Positions 16,961-25,895 of a DNA stretch of 64,000 nucleotides are shown in pieces. The first letter of the stretch is position 1. The number at the start of each line of letters is the position of its first letter. The stretch comes from Pukyongia sp963768085 (GTDB lineage: Bacteria > Bacteroidota > Bacteroidia > Flavobacteriales > Flavobacteriaceae). A program made the translations under genes and the position numbers. The stretch spans positions 310,001-374,000 of the forward strand of contig CAVYGO010000003.1 of NCBI GenBank assembly GCA_963768085.1, in the 5' to 3' direction. Under the pieces are notes generated by a model. That model saw only the letters and a program-made list of their open reading frames with translations, made no database searches and had not been told where the DNA came from.

Positions 16961-17287
16961 TTAGAGTTCCTTCCCCGGATCCCAGAATAGACTGTCGAAA
17001 TCCTGAATCTGGTTATCGATCACAACCACCCCCTCACTTTCAAGCAACTGTTGCATAAGATTTGTACCTTCAAAATGATGCTTTCCGGTTAAAAGTCCTT
17101 TACGGTTCACAACGCGATGGGCAGGTACATCGGTATCACCATGTGAAGCGTTCATCGCCCAACCCACCATTCTCGCGCTGCCGGCTGCCCCTAAATACCG
17201 GGCAATAGCACCATAGGAAGTAACCCTCCCATACGGAACGAATTTGGCTACTTCATGAACTTTTGTGAAGAAACTTTCCGATTTCAT
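16961..17287 (-). CDS. Alkyltransferase-like (ATL) DNA-binding protein, MGMT family
   Basis: 108 residues, matching the C-terminal DNA-binding domain of O6-methylguanine methyltransferases (VPYGRVTSYGAIARYLG). The active-site motif PCHR is replaced by PAHR (residues 55-58), so the alkyl-accepting cysteine is absent. This is the hallmark of ATL proteins, which flag bulky O6-alkylguanine lesions for nucleotide excision repair instead of repairing them. Its start abuts the LysE-type exporter gene stop (0 bp gap), so they share a transcript. Confidence 0.9.
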   Translation of the reverse strand: MKSESFFTKVHEVAKFVPYGRVTSYGAIARYLGAAGSARMVGWAMNASHGDTDVPAHRVVNRKGLLTGKHHFEGTNLMQQLLESEGVVVIDNQIQDFDSLFWDPGKEL

Positions 17288-17914
17288 TTAAAAGTTTTTC
17301 AGAATTTTAATGAAAGTAATTATAGAAATAATGGCCGTAATTGTACCTATGATATAATTCATATTAACATTGGGTCCTGGCTTCTCTTTTTTCTTTCTGA
17401 AAAATTGCACGTAGACCAATAACATTGCGAAAGTTCCCACCCCCGAGGCTAACACAGCAGCCCAGATTCCAGGCTGTTCGAAAGTAAACCAGCCAAATCC
17501 GGCGAAGGTGATACTGACATAAACCCAATATGGCAATGGCAACAGATTGAGCATAGCCAGAAACATCCCTGAAAAAAACCGATTGGTCTTCGAACGATTC
17601 ACGTCATCCGGGATCGGTCTTCTCGTATCTTTGGCAATAAAGAAAAAAAAGATAGTGATACAAATGAAAATTCCGAGGGCGACCTTCTGAAGCAAATCTA
17701 CAAATTCGGGATGCTTATCCAGAAACCTGGCGAATATCAAGGCCACACTTGTTTGTATCATTACCGTAACACAAACGCCGATAGAAAACAACAAGCCTTT
17801 TTTACGTCCTTCTTTCATGCTGATCTTAGCAGCCGACATATTCAACAGTCCGGGCGGAATTACGCCTAAGGATGCTGCGAAGAAACCTATGATAAAATTA
17901 ACTAAAAGAGTCAT
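17288..17914 (-). CDS. LysE family amino-acid exporter-like membrane protein
   Basis: 208 residues with about six helices. The N-terminal FIIGFFAASLGVIPPGLLNM carries the LysE/RhtB signature region (G-x3-G-x2-PP/GP), and the following KISMKEGRKKGLLFSIGVCV fits the family. The substrate is unknown. It is between trmB and the ATL gene on the minus strand and probably in the same operon. Confidence 0.82.
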   Translation of the reverse strand: MTLLVNFIIGFFAASLGVIPPGLLNMSAAKISMKEGRKKGLLFSIGVCVTVMIQTSVALIFARFLDKHPEFVDLLQKVALGIFICITIFFFFIAKDTRRPIPDDVNRSKTNRFFSGMFLAMLNLLPLPYWVYVSITFAGFGWFTFEQPGIWAAVLASGVGTFAMLLVYVQFFRKKKEKPGPNVNMNYIIGTITAIISIITFIKILKNF

Positions 17915-17947
17915 TTAGAAAAGGTTGGTCTGGTGAAATTATAAAAG

Positions 17948-18622
17948 CTATTTCAATTTGAACCGGATGTAAGTAATTTTTTTTCCTTTTTCAAGGTACT
18001 GACTTTCATAATAAGTCTGAATTGAAGTGACCTCTTCCGGTGAGTGTTCATTCCCGTAGACATCGTGATGCGCATAAACAATTTCTTCCTCCAGGCCCTG
18101 TAGTAGCCCGAGGGTGTAACCATGCATGAATTCACTGTCGGTTTTTAAATGTACTATTCCCTCCGGAATTAAAATGCTTCTGTAGATATCCAGAAAGCTC
18201 TTATTGGTTAACCGGTGTTTGCTGCGTTTATACTTTATCTGTGGATCGGGGAAAGTGATCCATATTTCCTCTACTTCATTCACGACAAATAAGAGTCCAA
18301 GCAACTCAATTTGGGTCCTGAGAAAGCCAACATTGTTCAATCCCTCTTCAACAGCTGTTTTAGCTCCGCGCCATAAGCGAGCACCTTTAATATCTATTCC
18401 GATGAAATTCTTTTGCGGAAACTTCCTGGCCAGGTTGACGGTATATTCTCCTTTTCCACAACCCAATTCAAGTACGATAGGAAGATCATTCTTGAAAAAA
18501 TCCTTTGCCCATAATCCCTTCAGCGGAAAAGTATTGGACAAAATATCGTTTCGTTCCGGCTGGACGACATTAGCGAAGGTTTCGTTTTCTTTAAATCGTT
18601 TTAATTTATTCTTGCTACCCAA
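17948..18622 (-). CDS. trmB: tRNA (guanine46-N7)-methyltransferase
   Basis: 224 residues. The SAM-binding motif LELGCGKGEYTVNLARKFP, the FIGIDIKGARLWRGAKTA strand and the catalytic loop WITFPDPQIKYKRSKHRLTN are typical of TrmB, which methylates G46 in the tRNA variable loop. The length is normal. It is divergent from the glycosyltransferase gene at 18729. Confidence 0.95.
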   Translation of the reverse strand: MGSKNKLKRFKENETFANVVQPERNDILSNTFPLKGLWAKDFFKNDLPIVLELGCGKGEYTVNLARKFPQKNFIGIDIKGARLWRGAKTAVEEGLNNVGFLRTQIELLGLLFVVNEVEEIWITFPDPQIKYKRSKHRLTNKSFLDIYRSILIPEGIVHLKTDSEFMHGYTLGLLQGLEEEIVYAHHDVYGNEHSPEEVTSIQTYYESQYLEKGKKITYIRFKLK

Positions 18623-18682
18623 AAGCGATGATTTCTTAAGATTTCGGTAAAATTAAGCAAATAAGACTGCAATTATTATGAG

Positions 18683-18690
18683 TACTTTTG
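18683..18690 (+). promoter_or_regulatory. -7 box for the glycosyltransferase gene
   Basis: TACTTTTG matches TAnnTTTG exactly. It ends 38 bases before the TTG start at 18729. No clear -33. Confidence 0.45.
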
Positions 18691-18728
18691 TTTTTATTCA
18701 AGACCGAATTTAATATCAAACTTCATCG

Positions 18729-19790
18729 TTGAAACAGGGAAAAACCATACTGGTAGCACCTCTTCATTGGGGACTCGGGCATGCTACCCGATGTATTCCC
18801 ATTATCCGTGCGCTTATCGACAGCGGCTACGACGTAATAATCGGGTCGGATGGTGCCGCGTTGTCTCTGCTTCAAAAAGAGTTTCCCGGGCTTGAATCGT
18901 TAGAGCTGCCTTCGTACGATATTCAATATTCGAAAAAAGGATATCTATTCAAACTCAAACTTCTTTTGAACATACCACACATCCGGAAAACCATTTCACG
19001 GGAAAATCAGCTTGTAAGAACATTAGTGGAGTCCGGGAAGATACAGGGCATTATAAGTGATAATCGACCGGGAGTTCACTCAAAGAGTATACCTTCCGTT
19101 TATATCACGCATCAGTTAAACGTATTCTCAGGCATTACTTCCAGGCTAAGCGGTGGTGCTCATCGTAAGGTAATTCGGAAATTTGATGAATGTTGGGTAC
19201 CGGATATTAAAGGGCCCGGGAATTTAAGTGGCAAACTAGGTCATCTCGATAAACCGATATTGTCTGTTAAATATATTGGACCCCTCAGCAGATTGACCTA
19301 TAACGACTTACCAAAGAAATATGATATAATGTGCTTGCTTTCCGGACCTGAGCCGCAACGAACCATCCTGGAGAAAAAACTAACGCAGCTATTCAATTCG
19401 TCGGAAAAAAGAGTTTTAATGGTACGTGGGGTAATGACCGAAAGCCAATCTCAGCGAACTCTGGGAAACATGACGATTGTAGATTATCTCACTTCAATAG
19501 ATCTGGAAGAAGCCATCAACACTAGTGAAATTATCCTCTCTAGATCGGGCTATACTACCATTATGGATCTTGCTGTTTTAGGTAAGAAAGCGTTTTTTAT
19601 TCCCACACCTGGACAAGAGGAACAGAAGTATCTAGCCCGCCGTTTGAAAAGACAAGGCCTGGTTCCGTTCTGTAAACAAAACGAGTTCACTATTAAAAAC
19701 CTGGCTGAAATTCCATCTTATAAAGGACTTGGAGGATATGAGTCCAATGACAATCTGGAGCAACTATTTCACCTTTTCCAGGGTGAATGA
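18729..19790 (+). CDS. MurG-like glycosyltransferase family protein
   Basis: 353 residues with two Rossmann-like halves. The N-terminal APLHWGLGHATRCIPIIRAL resembles GT28/MurG-type acceptor domains. The C-terminal SRSGYTTIMDLAVLGKKAF followed by PTPGQEEQKYLARRL is the nucleotide-sugar binding region of that fold. Family members of this kind in Bacteroidota are uncharacterised; cell-envelope glycan transfer is a guess. The best start is TTG at 18729, because MKQGKTILVAP gives the family-type beginning and no ATG is nearby. Its 3' end overlaps the convergent histidine kinase by 27 bp. Confidence 0.8.
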   Translation: MKQGKTILVAPLHWGLGHATRCIPIIRALIDSGYDVIIGSDGAALSLLQKEFPGLESLELPSYDIQYSKKGYLFKLKLLLNIPHIRKTISRENQLVRTLVESGKIQGIISDNRPGVHSKSIPSVYITHQLNVFSGITSRLSGGAHRKVIRKFDECWVPDIKGPGNLSGKLGHLDKPILSVKYIGPLSRLTYNDLPKKYDIMCLLSGPEPQRTILEKKLTQLFNSSEKRVLMVRGVMTESQSQRTLGNMTIVDYLTSIDLEEAINTSEIILSRSGYTTIMDLAVLGKKAFFIPTPGQEEQKYLARRLKRQGLVPFCKQNEFTIKNLAEIPSYKGLGGYESNDNLEQLFHLFQGE

Positions 19791-20807
19791 AAATTCGGAA
19801 CCAATCCCTACCTGGCTTTCTACGTAGATCTTCTCCTGATGTGCTTCTACAATATGTTTTACGATCGCAAGACCCAGCCCACTACCTCCTTCTCTTCTGG
19901 AACCACTTTTATCAACCCGGTAGAAGCGTTCAAATAGCCTTGTAAGGTGCTCTTCATTAATTCCTTCTCCATTATCTGTGACCCTCACGATAACCTTATT
20001 TTTTATCAGGTCTTCAATGCTCACCTCGGTAGTACCTCCTTCTTTGCCATACTTGATAGAATTTTCAATAAGATTTGAAAGTACTTGCTGAATACGCTCG
20101 CGATCGGCCTTTACCATAATACCATGGATGTAGATCTTATCGAACGCTAATTCAATCTTTTTACCAGACGCTTTCATCTCCAGTAGATGGAACACATTCT
20201 GTACGAGTTCAATAATATCAAACTTATCTTTATCCAAAGCGAGATCCCCTACCTCAAGTTTGGTGATCAAATCCAGGTCCTTTACAATATAGATAAGCCT
20301 CTCAACACTCCTATTAGCGTTCACAAGGTATTTCTCCCTAACTTTCTTATCCTTCATGGCACCATCAAGCAAAGTGAGTATATAACTCTGAACTGTAAAT
20401 AATGGTGTTTTTAATTCGTGGGATATATTCCCTATAAATTCTTTGCGATAATTTTCACGGATCTTAAGTGCTTCGATCTCAAGTTTCTTGTCCTGAGCAA
20501 AACGCCCTACCTCCTTGGTAAGTGTTTCCATGTCTGTGGTGATCTGCTGCGGACTAAAAGTAGAGGCATCCAACAATGCTACATCATCATAGATCTTCTG
20601 AATGCGCTTGTAGATAAAACTTTCAACACGAAACTGAATGACAAAAAAGCTAAGTACATAACAGCCAATAGCGATCACGGCAAGCAACCCATAGTTTAAG
20701 GAATCAGTAACATAAAAAAAACTCCCCAAAGCGAGTGTCAATACCACTGTAACTGCCCCCGAAGTATACCCGGCAAACTTATAGGTCTTCTTAAAACTTG
20801 TGGACAT
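19764..20807 (-). CDS. Sensor histidine kinase (PhoR-like)
   Basis: 347 residues. Two close membrane helices (residues ~12-60) leave almost no periplasmic sensor loop. The rest is a HisKA domain with H130 (FIGNISHELKTPLF) and a HATPase domain with N box NLIENSIKYG, VTDNGEGINEEHL, LFERFYRVDKSGSRREGGSG and LGLAIVKHIVEAH. The absence of a sensor domain suggests it responds to a membrane or partner-protein signal, as PhoR does. It overlaps the response regulator by one base (TAATG). Confidence 0.92.
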   Translation of the reverse strand: MSTSFKKTYKFAGYTSGAVTVVLTLALGSFFYVTDSLNYGLLAVIAIGCYVLSFFVIQFRVESFIYKRIQKIYDDVALLDASTFSPQQITTDMETLTKEVGRFAQDKKLEIEALKIRENYRKEFIGNISHELKTPLFTVQSYILTLLDGAMKDKKVREKYLVNANRSVERLIYIVKDLDLITKLEVGDLALDKDKFDIIELVQNVFHLLEMKASGKKIELAFDKIYIHGIMVKADRERIQQVLSNLIENSIKYGKEGGTTEVSIEDLIKNKVIVRVTDNGEGINEEHLTRLFERFYRVDKSGSRREGGSGLGLAIVKHIVEAHQEKIYVESQVGIGSEFSFTLEKVK

Positions 20808-21490
20808 TACACGACAAACTTATAGCCAACCCCTTTTACTGTTTTAATACGTTCGTCACCAATTTTTTCGCGCAATTTTCGAATGTGCACGTCGATGGTT
20901 CTTCCGCCAACAACAACTTCATTGCCCCAAACTCTGTCCAGGATATCTTCTCGCTTAAACACCTTCCCGGGTTTTGAGGCCAAAAGGGCCAGTAATTCAA
21001 ATTCCTTTCGCGGGAGGATTATTTCCTTCTTTCCTTTCAGTATTTTATATTCCTCCCTATTAATGGTCAAGTTACCAATTTTCATTGTACCATCCTCATC
21101 TATAGTCTCCTTAAATCGTCTCAATAAGGCTTTTACTTTACTAATAAGAACTTTTGGTTTTATGGGCTTGGTAATATAGTCGTCTGCGCCGGCTTCAAAC
21201 CCCGCAACCTGAGAATAATCTTCGCCCCTGGCGGTTAAGAATGTAATGACAGTCTCGGACAGTTCAGGAATAGCCCTGATTTTTTCGCATGCTTCTATCC
21301 CATCCATTTCCGGCATCATGACATCCAGAACTATAAGATGTGGTTTATGTTTCTTTGCTTGCGAAATAGCTTCTGCACCATTTTCAGCAGTCGTGATCTG
21401 ATAGCCCTCTGTAGAAAGATTATATCCTATGATCTCCAGGATATCCGGCTCATCATCTACCAGTAAAATACGAGTGTCTCTTTTCTTCAT
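20807..21490 (-). CDS. OmpR/PhoB-type response regulator
   Basis: 227 residues. The receiver domain has the acidic pocket DDE (12-14), phospho-acceptor D56 (LIVLDVMMPEMDG) and the switch Lys (DDYITKPIKP). The winged-helix DNA-binding domain ends in GGRTIDVHIRKLREKIG and TVKGVGYKFVV. With the downstream kinase it makes a complete two-component pair. The pair resembles PhoBR of Flavobacteria, but no phosphate genes are nearby, so the signal is not assigned. Confidence 0.93.
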   Translation of the reverse strand: MKKRDTRILLVDDEPDILEIIGYNLSTEGYQITTAENGAEAISQAKKHKPHLIVLDVMMPEMDGIEACEKIRAIPELSETVITFLTARGEDYSQVAGFEAGADDYITKPIKPKVLISKVKALLRRFKETIDEDGTMKIGNLTINREEYKILKGKKEIILPRKEFELLALLASKPGKVFKREDILDRVWGNEVVVGGRTIDVHIRKLREKIGDERIKTVKGVGYKFVV

Positions 21491-21672
21491 TTCTTAGCGA
21501 AGCTTTATTAAAAGCTAAAGATACTATTAATTCGTTTTTCTGAATCTGAGATAATTAATGTTAACAATTAGGTAACATGCTAAAATCCTGGCCAATTAAC
21601 ACAAACTCATATCAGCCCACGCAATCAACACTATAATTATCCTCTTCATATAAACAACGCTCTTAATTTGTT

Positions 21673-21680
21673 TATTTTTG
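21673..21680 (+). promoter_or_regulatory. -7 box for the luxE-like operon
   Basis: TATTTTTG fits TAnnTTTG. It ends 23 bases before the ATG at 21704, and so rules out the upstream TTG (21668) as a start. Confidence 0.5.
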
Positions 21681-21703
21681 AAATGCGTAACTTAAATAAG
21701 ACC

Positions 21704-22678
21704 ATGTTTCCATCGACTATCTTTAATATTGCGACTCCGGAAGAATTCAGAAAGCTGGCACTGGAAACTTTTCAATACCAATACGAAAATGTTCTCGTCT
21801 ACAGAAGGTTCTGCGATACCCTGGGTACAGACATCAGTGCCGTAGATTCTATAACCAATATACCTTTTCTCCCTATCCAATTCTTTAAAACGGAAAGCGT
21901 ATTGTCTGAAAATCACACCCCTGAAATGGTTTTTACCAGCAGCGGAACTACCGGAAGTATTCCCAGTAAACACCTGGTCGCAGATATCGATCTGTATGAG
22001 AAAAGTTTTACGCTGGCATTTGAGGAAATTTTCGGAAATCCCCGGGATCTCGTTATCCTGGCGCTATTACCATCCTATCTTGAACGTCAGGATTCCTCCC
22101 TGGTCTATATGGTCGATTCGTTAATCAAAGCCACCGGCAATCCGAAAAGCGGATTTTATCTAAATAATATGGATTCCCTGGTAGAAACACTCCTGGAACT
22201 AGAGGAAAGCGGGCAAAAGACCTTATTGATCGGTGTGTCGTTTGCTTTACTGGACCTCCTGGAAAATCATTCCTTTAACTTAAAAAATACTATCGTCATG
22301 GAAACCGGTGGAATGAAAGGAAGGCGAAAGGAAATGATCAGGGAAGAATTACACGAAAAGCTGAAAGCCGGATTTGGGGTTTCAAAAATATATAGTGAGT
22401 ATGGTATGACCGAATTACTCTCTCAGGCATACAGCCAGGGCGATGGCCTTTTTCATTGTCCTCCATGGATGAAGATCCTCACTCGCGACCCGGAAGATGC
22501 TTTGTCTTATGTCCATCGTAAATCCGGCGGTCTTAATATCATCGATCTCGCCAACCGATATTCCTGCTCGTTTATCGCAACCCAGGATCTTGGAAAGTGC
22601 TACCCCGATGGCAGTTTTGAAATTTTAGGTAGATTTGATACCAGCGATATCAGAGGTTGCAATCTAATGGTACTTTAA
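21704..22678 (+). CDS. LuxE-like acyl-protein synthetase / AMP-forming ligase
   Basis: 324 residues from ATG 21704 (MFPSTIFNIATPEEF), which I choose because a -7 promoter box at 21673-21680 would make earlier starts untranscribed. The motif VFTSSGTTGSIPSKH is the adenylate-forming phosphate loop, and the family (LuxE, acyl-protein synthetase) activates fatty acids with ATP. There are no luxAB genes here, so light emission is not implied. It heads a tight operon: the stop TAA shares one base with the next ATG. Substrate unknown. Confidence 0.78.
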   Translation: MFPSTIFNIATPEEFRKLALETFQYQYENVLVYRRFCDTLGTDISAVDSITNIPFLPIQFFKTESVLSENHTPEMVFTSSGTTGSIPSKHLVADIDLYEKSFTLAFEEIFGNPRDLVILALLPSYLERQDSSLVYMVDSLIKATGNPKSGFYLNNMDSLVETLLELEESGQKTLLIGVSFALLDLLENHSFNLKNTIVMETGGMKGRRKEMIREELHEKLKAGFGVSKIYSEYGMTELLSQAYSQGDGLFHCPPWMKILTRDPEDALSYVHRKSGGLNIIDLANRYSCSFIATQDLGKCYPDGSFEILGRFDTSDIRGCNLMVL

Positions 22679-23712
22679 TGAACTTATCTCCTAAAAAACA
22701 TGCGAATGGTTGCCTATGGTTGGTAGTTATGGCTATTGTCCTTACTGTATCATTTGGTATTATCACCGTGTCACTGGATTTACCGGTATTGTTCAGTTTA
22801 TTCCTTTCGGTGGCAGGCTCTATATTCATCGCAATGAAATTGGTGGGTAAACCAAAGATGAAGGGTATTATTAGCGGTGCGGTGATAGGTGTTATTCTAA
22901 TCGGGATCTTTGTGGCCGCCCTTAACTTTTTATTCAGTTTACTGGAACCCGAGGTGAACAGTACCGTTCTTAAACCTGAAGAATCTGTGTACCGATCAGT
23001 ACGTTTCGAAAACAATGATTCGGTAGAAGTGTATACAGCGAATCGTGTTTGGCGAGATAACTACGGAAACGATTTTAGTGCCCCGCTTGTGATTCGCGTA
23101 CGGGATTACGAGAAACTGAGAAACCATATTAACAGTTATCGTCCCGCTTCCAGTGTAAATTTCTGGGGAGATCTGTACGATTATATCGAACGTACCGACA
23201 GGCCCGCTTTGGATATAATTATAGACAGTTTCCGGTCTATACAGAATGAAAAGAAAATGAACCGCATGGAATTCGCCGAAATGGTTGTCACCTGTGTCCA
23301 GGATATTCCCTATTCGCTGGTATTCCAGGAAGAATGCCTGGACGCTGCAAATTACGAACAGGACATCAGGAAATTACTCGAGGAATGCCCCGAATGTTGC
23401 ATTGGCAATATCATGTACGGAATTCAGAATCCGGTGTCCTTTATACAGAACCTAAAAGGTGACTGCGACACACGAACCGTACTGATATATTCCTTGCTTA
23501 AGAATTTCGGGTATGATGTGGCCATTCTGAACAGCGATTATTACCGTCACTCCATTATTGGGATCAATGTACCGGCTTCGGGTAAAGCAAAATTATATAA
23601 TGGAAAGAAATACATGTTGTGGGAGACAACGGCAAAGTATTATGCTGCCGGAACACTACCGGCAACCTATAGCGATGTTTCTTATTGGGATATCGTATTA
23701 ACCAGTAAATAA
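22678..23712 (+). CDS. Membrane-anchored transglutaminase-like protein
   Basis: 344 residues. Two N-terminal hydrophobic helices (VVMAIVLTVSFGIITV; IISGAVIGVILIGIFVAAL) are followed by an extracytoplasmic domain. The C-terminal part has LKGDCDTRTVLIYSLLKNFG with Cys263, YYRHSIIGI with His291 and LWETTA with Glu316, in the order of a transglutaminase-like Cys-His-acid triad. The ordinary third residue is Asp, so the Glu is a weaker match. Proteins of this fold often act as peptidases or crosslinkers. It begins one base inside the LuxE-like stop and is followed 7 bp later by a DUF350-like gene. Confidence 0.68.
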   Translation: MNLSPKKHANGCLWLVVMAIVLTVSFGIITVSLDLPVLFSLFLSVAGSIFIAMKLVGKPKMKGIISGAVIGVILIGIFVAALNFLFSLLEPEVNSTVLKPEESVYRSVRFENNDSVEVYTANRVWRDNYGNDFSAPLVIRVRDYEKLRNHINSYRPASSVNFWGDLYDYIERTDRPALDIIIDSFRSIQNEKKMNRMEFAEMVVTCVQDIPYSLVFQEECLDAANYEQDIRKLLEECPECCIGNIMYGIQNPVSFIQNLKGDCDTRTVLIYSLLKNFGYDVAILNSDYYRHSIIGINVPASGKAKLYNGKKYMLWETTAKYYAAGTLPATYSDVSYWDIVLTSK

Positions 23713-23719
23713 AAGAATA

Positions 23720-24235
23720 ATGAACAGCAAACTACTTACACTTGCCATACTTGAAATCCTTATTTCATTAGGAGTTACAGTCGCAATTATCTATGTCTCA
23801 TTCAGGATCCTGAAATCCCTGTTCTTCAAAACAACGGAGCTTAGCAAGAATAATATGGCCTTTACCGTATTCACTTCGGGTATCATTTTGTCTATCGGGC
23901 TCATACTTAGCGAAATCCTGCCTTCCATTACCAACGTTATTCGACTGAGCACAACACAAACAGAATCCATCGATACGACCACTATTATTTCGTACTCGGG
24001 GCTTTACCTGGCCATTGGTTTTGTAATAGCGGTTTTTATTAACGGGACTGCGTTTCTCCTTTTCTCAATCCTCACCAAAAGCATTAATGAATTCAGGGAA
24101 ATTCAGCAAAACAATGTATCAGTTTCCATATTGGTGGTTGCCATTTTAATCAGTATCACCCTCATTGTAAAAGAAAGCATTGCACTGCTTATAAGCGCCT
24201 TGATCCCTTATCCGGAACTCACGAACTATTTGTAA
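23720..24235 (+). CDS. DUF350-like four-helix membrane protein
   Basis: 171 residues with four long hydrophobic helices. The repeated pattern of a polar NN motif before a helix (LSKNNMAFTVFTSGIILSIG; QQNNVSVSILVVAILISITL) is typical of DUF350 (YjfL-type) proteins, which consist of two such repeats. Function unknown. In other bacteria DUF350 genes lie near peptide-ligase or polyamine-ligase genes, which makes the transglutaminase-like neighbour notable. It is the last gene of the operon. Confidence 0.68.
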   Translation: MNSKLLTLAILEILISLGVTVAIIYVSFRILKSLFFKTTELSKNNMAFTVFTSGIILSIGLILSEILPSITNVIRLSTTQTESIDTTTIISYSGLYLAIGFVIAVFINGTAFLLFSILTKSINEFREIQQNNVSVSILVVAILISITLIVKESIALLISALIPYPELTNYL

Positions 24236-24328
24236 AACTGTGTAAGGTTGAAAATTTAGGACGACCAATTTCGTAAGACGATGAAGCTGTGAAAAAGAAG
24301 CTTCATAATTGGTTGGTTAGTTAATTTT

Positions 24329-24366
24329 GAAGCCCTCGAACAAACTTTGTTTTGAGGGCTTCTGTA
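24329..24366. terminator. Strong hairpin between convergent DUF350-like gene and tyrS
   Basis: GAAGCCCTC (24329-24337) pairs with GAGGGCTTC (24354-24362), and the loop also contains AACAAA/TTTGTT. It is followed on the plus strand by TGTATTTT. It is symmetrical enough to serve both genes. Confidence 0.75.
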
Positions 24367-24368
24367 TT

Positions 24369-25667
24369 TTAAACAGCTTTGATAATGAAGTAATTTTTCT
24401 TCCCGCGTTGCAGCAGAATGAACGTATCATTGATAAGATCATCATTACCAAGTGTGTAACTGTCACTCACCTTTTCTTTATTTACTGAAATGGAATTCTC
24501 TTTCAGGGCACGCCTTGCTTCACCATTGGATTTTAAAAACCCCGTCTGTTCTGCAAGTGCTCCTATAATATCAATTCCTCCAGCAACAACATCTTTCGAT
24601 ATTTCAGCCTGGGGAACTCCATCGAATACATCTAAAAATGTGGCTTCATCCAAAGATTTAAGATCTTCGGAAGTCGATTTACCGAAAAGTATTTCGGAAG
24701 CCTTTACAGCATTTTCATATTCGGTTTCATTATGCACAGTAGTCGTTACTTCTTGTGCCAATCGCTTCTGAAGCGAACGCATATGAGGTGCCTGCTTATG
24801 TTCATCGATCAAAGTATCTATCGTTTCCTTATCAAGGAAAGTAAAGATCTTGATATACTTTTCAGCATCCTCATCGCTGGTGTTGAGCCAGTACTGGTAA
24901 AATTTATAGGGCGATGTACGTTTAGCATCCAACCATACGTTACCTCCTTCACTTTTGCCAAACTTGCTACCATCACTTTTAGTAATTAGCGGGCATGTGA
25001 GTGCATAGCCTTTTCCGCCTCCTATTCGGCGGATCAACTCGGTCCCGGTCGTAATATTTCCCCATTGGTCACTACCTCCCATTTGAAGCGTACAGTTGTG
25101 ATCTCTGAATAAATGGAGAAAATCGTATCCCTGAACCAATTGATAGGTAAATTCGGTAAACGACATTCCTTCGGTTTCTTCGCCAGAAATTCTATTCTTA
25201 ACCGAATCTTTGGCCATCATATAATTTACCGTAATGTGCTTTCCTACATCCCGAATAAAATCCAGGAAAGTAAATTCCTTCATCCAGTCGTAGTTATTCA
25301 TCAACAGGGCCTCATTGGCATCTCCTGAACTAAAATCTAAAAATTGGGAAAGTTGATTTCGCACACATTCCTGGTTATAACGTAAGGTCTTCTCATCCAG
25401 CAAGTTCCGTTCACTGGATTTTCCGGAAGGGTCCCCAATCATTCCTGTAGCACCCCCAACCAGGGCAACCGGTTTATGCCCGCAACGTTGAAAAAAGGCA
25501 AGTAGCATAATGGGCACCAGGTTACCGATATGGAGGGAATCGGCGGTTGGATCGAAGCCTATATACGCCAATCGCATTTGTTCCAGTAAGTGTTCCTCCG
25601 TATCGGGCATTACATCATGGATCAATCCCCGCCAAGTGAGTTCTTCGATGAAATTTTTCAACGCCAT
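24369..25667 (-). CDS. tyrS: Tyrosyl-tRNA synthetase
   Basis: 432 residues. The class I signature HIGN (SLHIGNLVPIMLLAFFQRCG), the tyrosine-binding YDW/QGYD region (LVQGYDFLHLF, QMGGSDQWGNI) and the KMSKS-equivalent KFGKSEGGNVW are all present. The C-terminal S4-like RNA-binding domain (NGEARRALKENSISVNKEKV) is complete. It charges tRNA-Tyr. A perfect -7 box lies 15 bases upstream. Confidence 0.97.
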   Translation of the reverse strand: MALKNFIEELTWRGLIHDVMPDTEEHLLEQMRLAYIGFDPTADSLHIGNLVPIMLLAFFQRCGHKPVALVGGATGMIGDPSGKSSERNLLDEKTLRYNQECVRNQLSQFLDFSSGDANEALLMNNYDWMKEFTFLDFIRDVGKHITVNYMMAKDSVKNRISGEETEGMSFTEFTYQLVQGYDFLHLFRDHNCTLQMGGSDQWGNITTGTELIRRIGGGKGYALTCPLITKSDGSKFGKSEGGNVWLDAKRTSPYKFYQYWLNTSDEDAEKYIKIFTFLDKETIDTLIDEHKQAPHMRSLQKRLAQEVTTTVHNETEYENAVKASEILFGKSTSEDLKSLDEATFLDVFDGVPQAEISKDVVAGGIDIIGALAEQTGFLKSNGEARRALKENSISVNKEKVSDSYTLGNDDLINDTFILLQRGKKNYFIIKAV

Positions 25668-25682
25668 TTATTATAGTTTCAG

Positions 25683-25690
25683 CAAATATA
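25683..25690 (-). promoter_or_regulatory. -7 box for tyrS
   Basis: Minus-strand TATATTTG (forward CAAATATA), perfect TAnnTTTG, 15 bases before the ATG. Confidence 0.55.
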
Positions 25691-25773
25691 GGGCGATGCG
25701 TTAAAATGAAAAAGCCGAAAAGATTATTCATGCAAAAAATAAAGGGTACAAAACATCATGATTATGGGCTATA

Positions 25774-25803
25774 TTGAAATATCGCAATACTTGTGTATCT
25801 TTA
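25774..25803 (+). promoter_or_regulatory. Possible promoter of the 25896 beta-barrel gene
   Basis: TTG (25774-25776) lies 19 bp before TATCTTTA (25796-25803), close to the TTTG-N17-23-TAnnTTTG layout with one mismatch. It would leave a leader of about 85 bases. Confidence 0.3.
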
Positions 25804-25895
25804 AACCCTATTCTTTTGCTATAACCAGTGATTTAATAGTCATTTTATATAGCATTATAAACAGCTCACTATATTTTTAAAATTTGAGTTCCTTA

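Noticed and set aside
21704..22678. Bioluminescence (lux) operon
   Set aside because: Only a LuxE-like ligase is present; there is no luciferase or reductase gene nearby.
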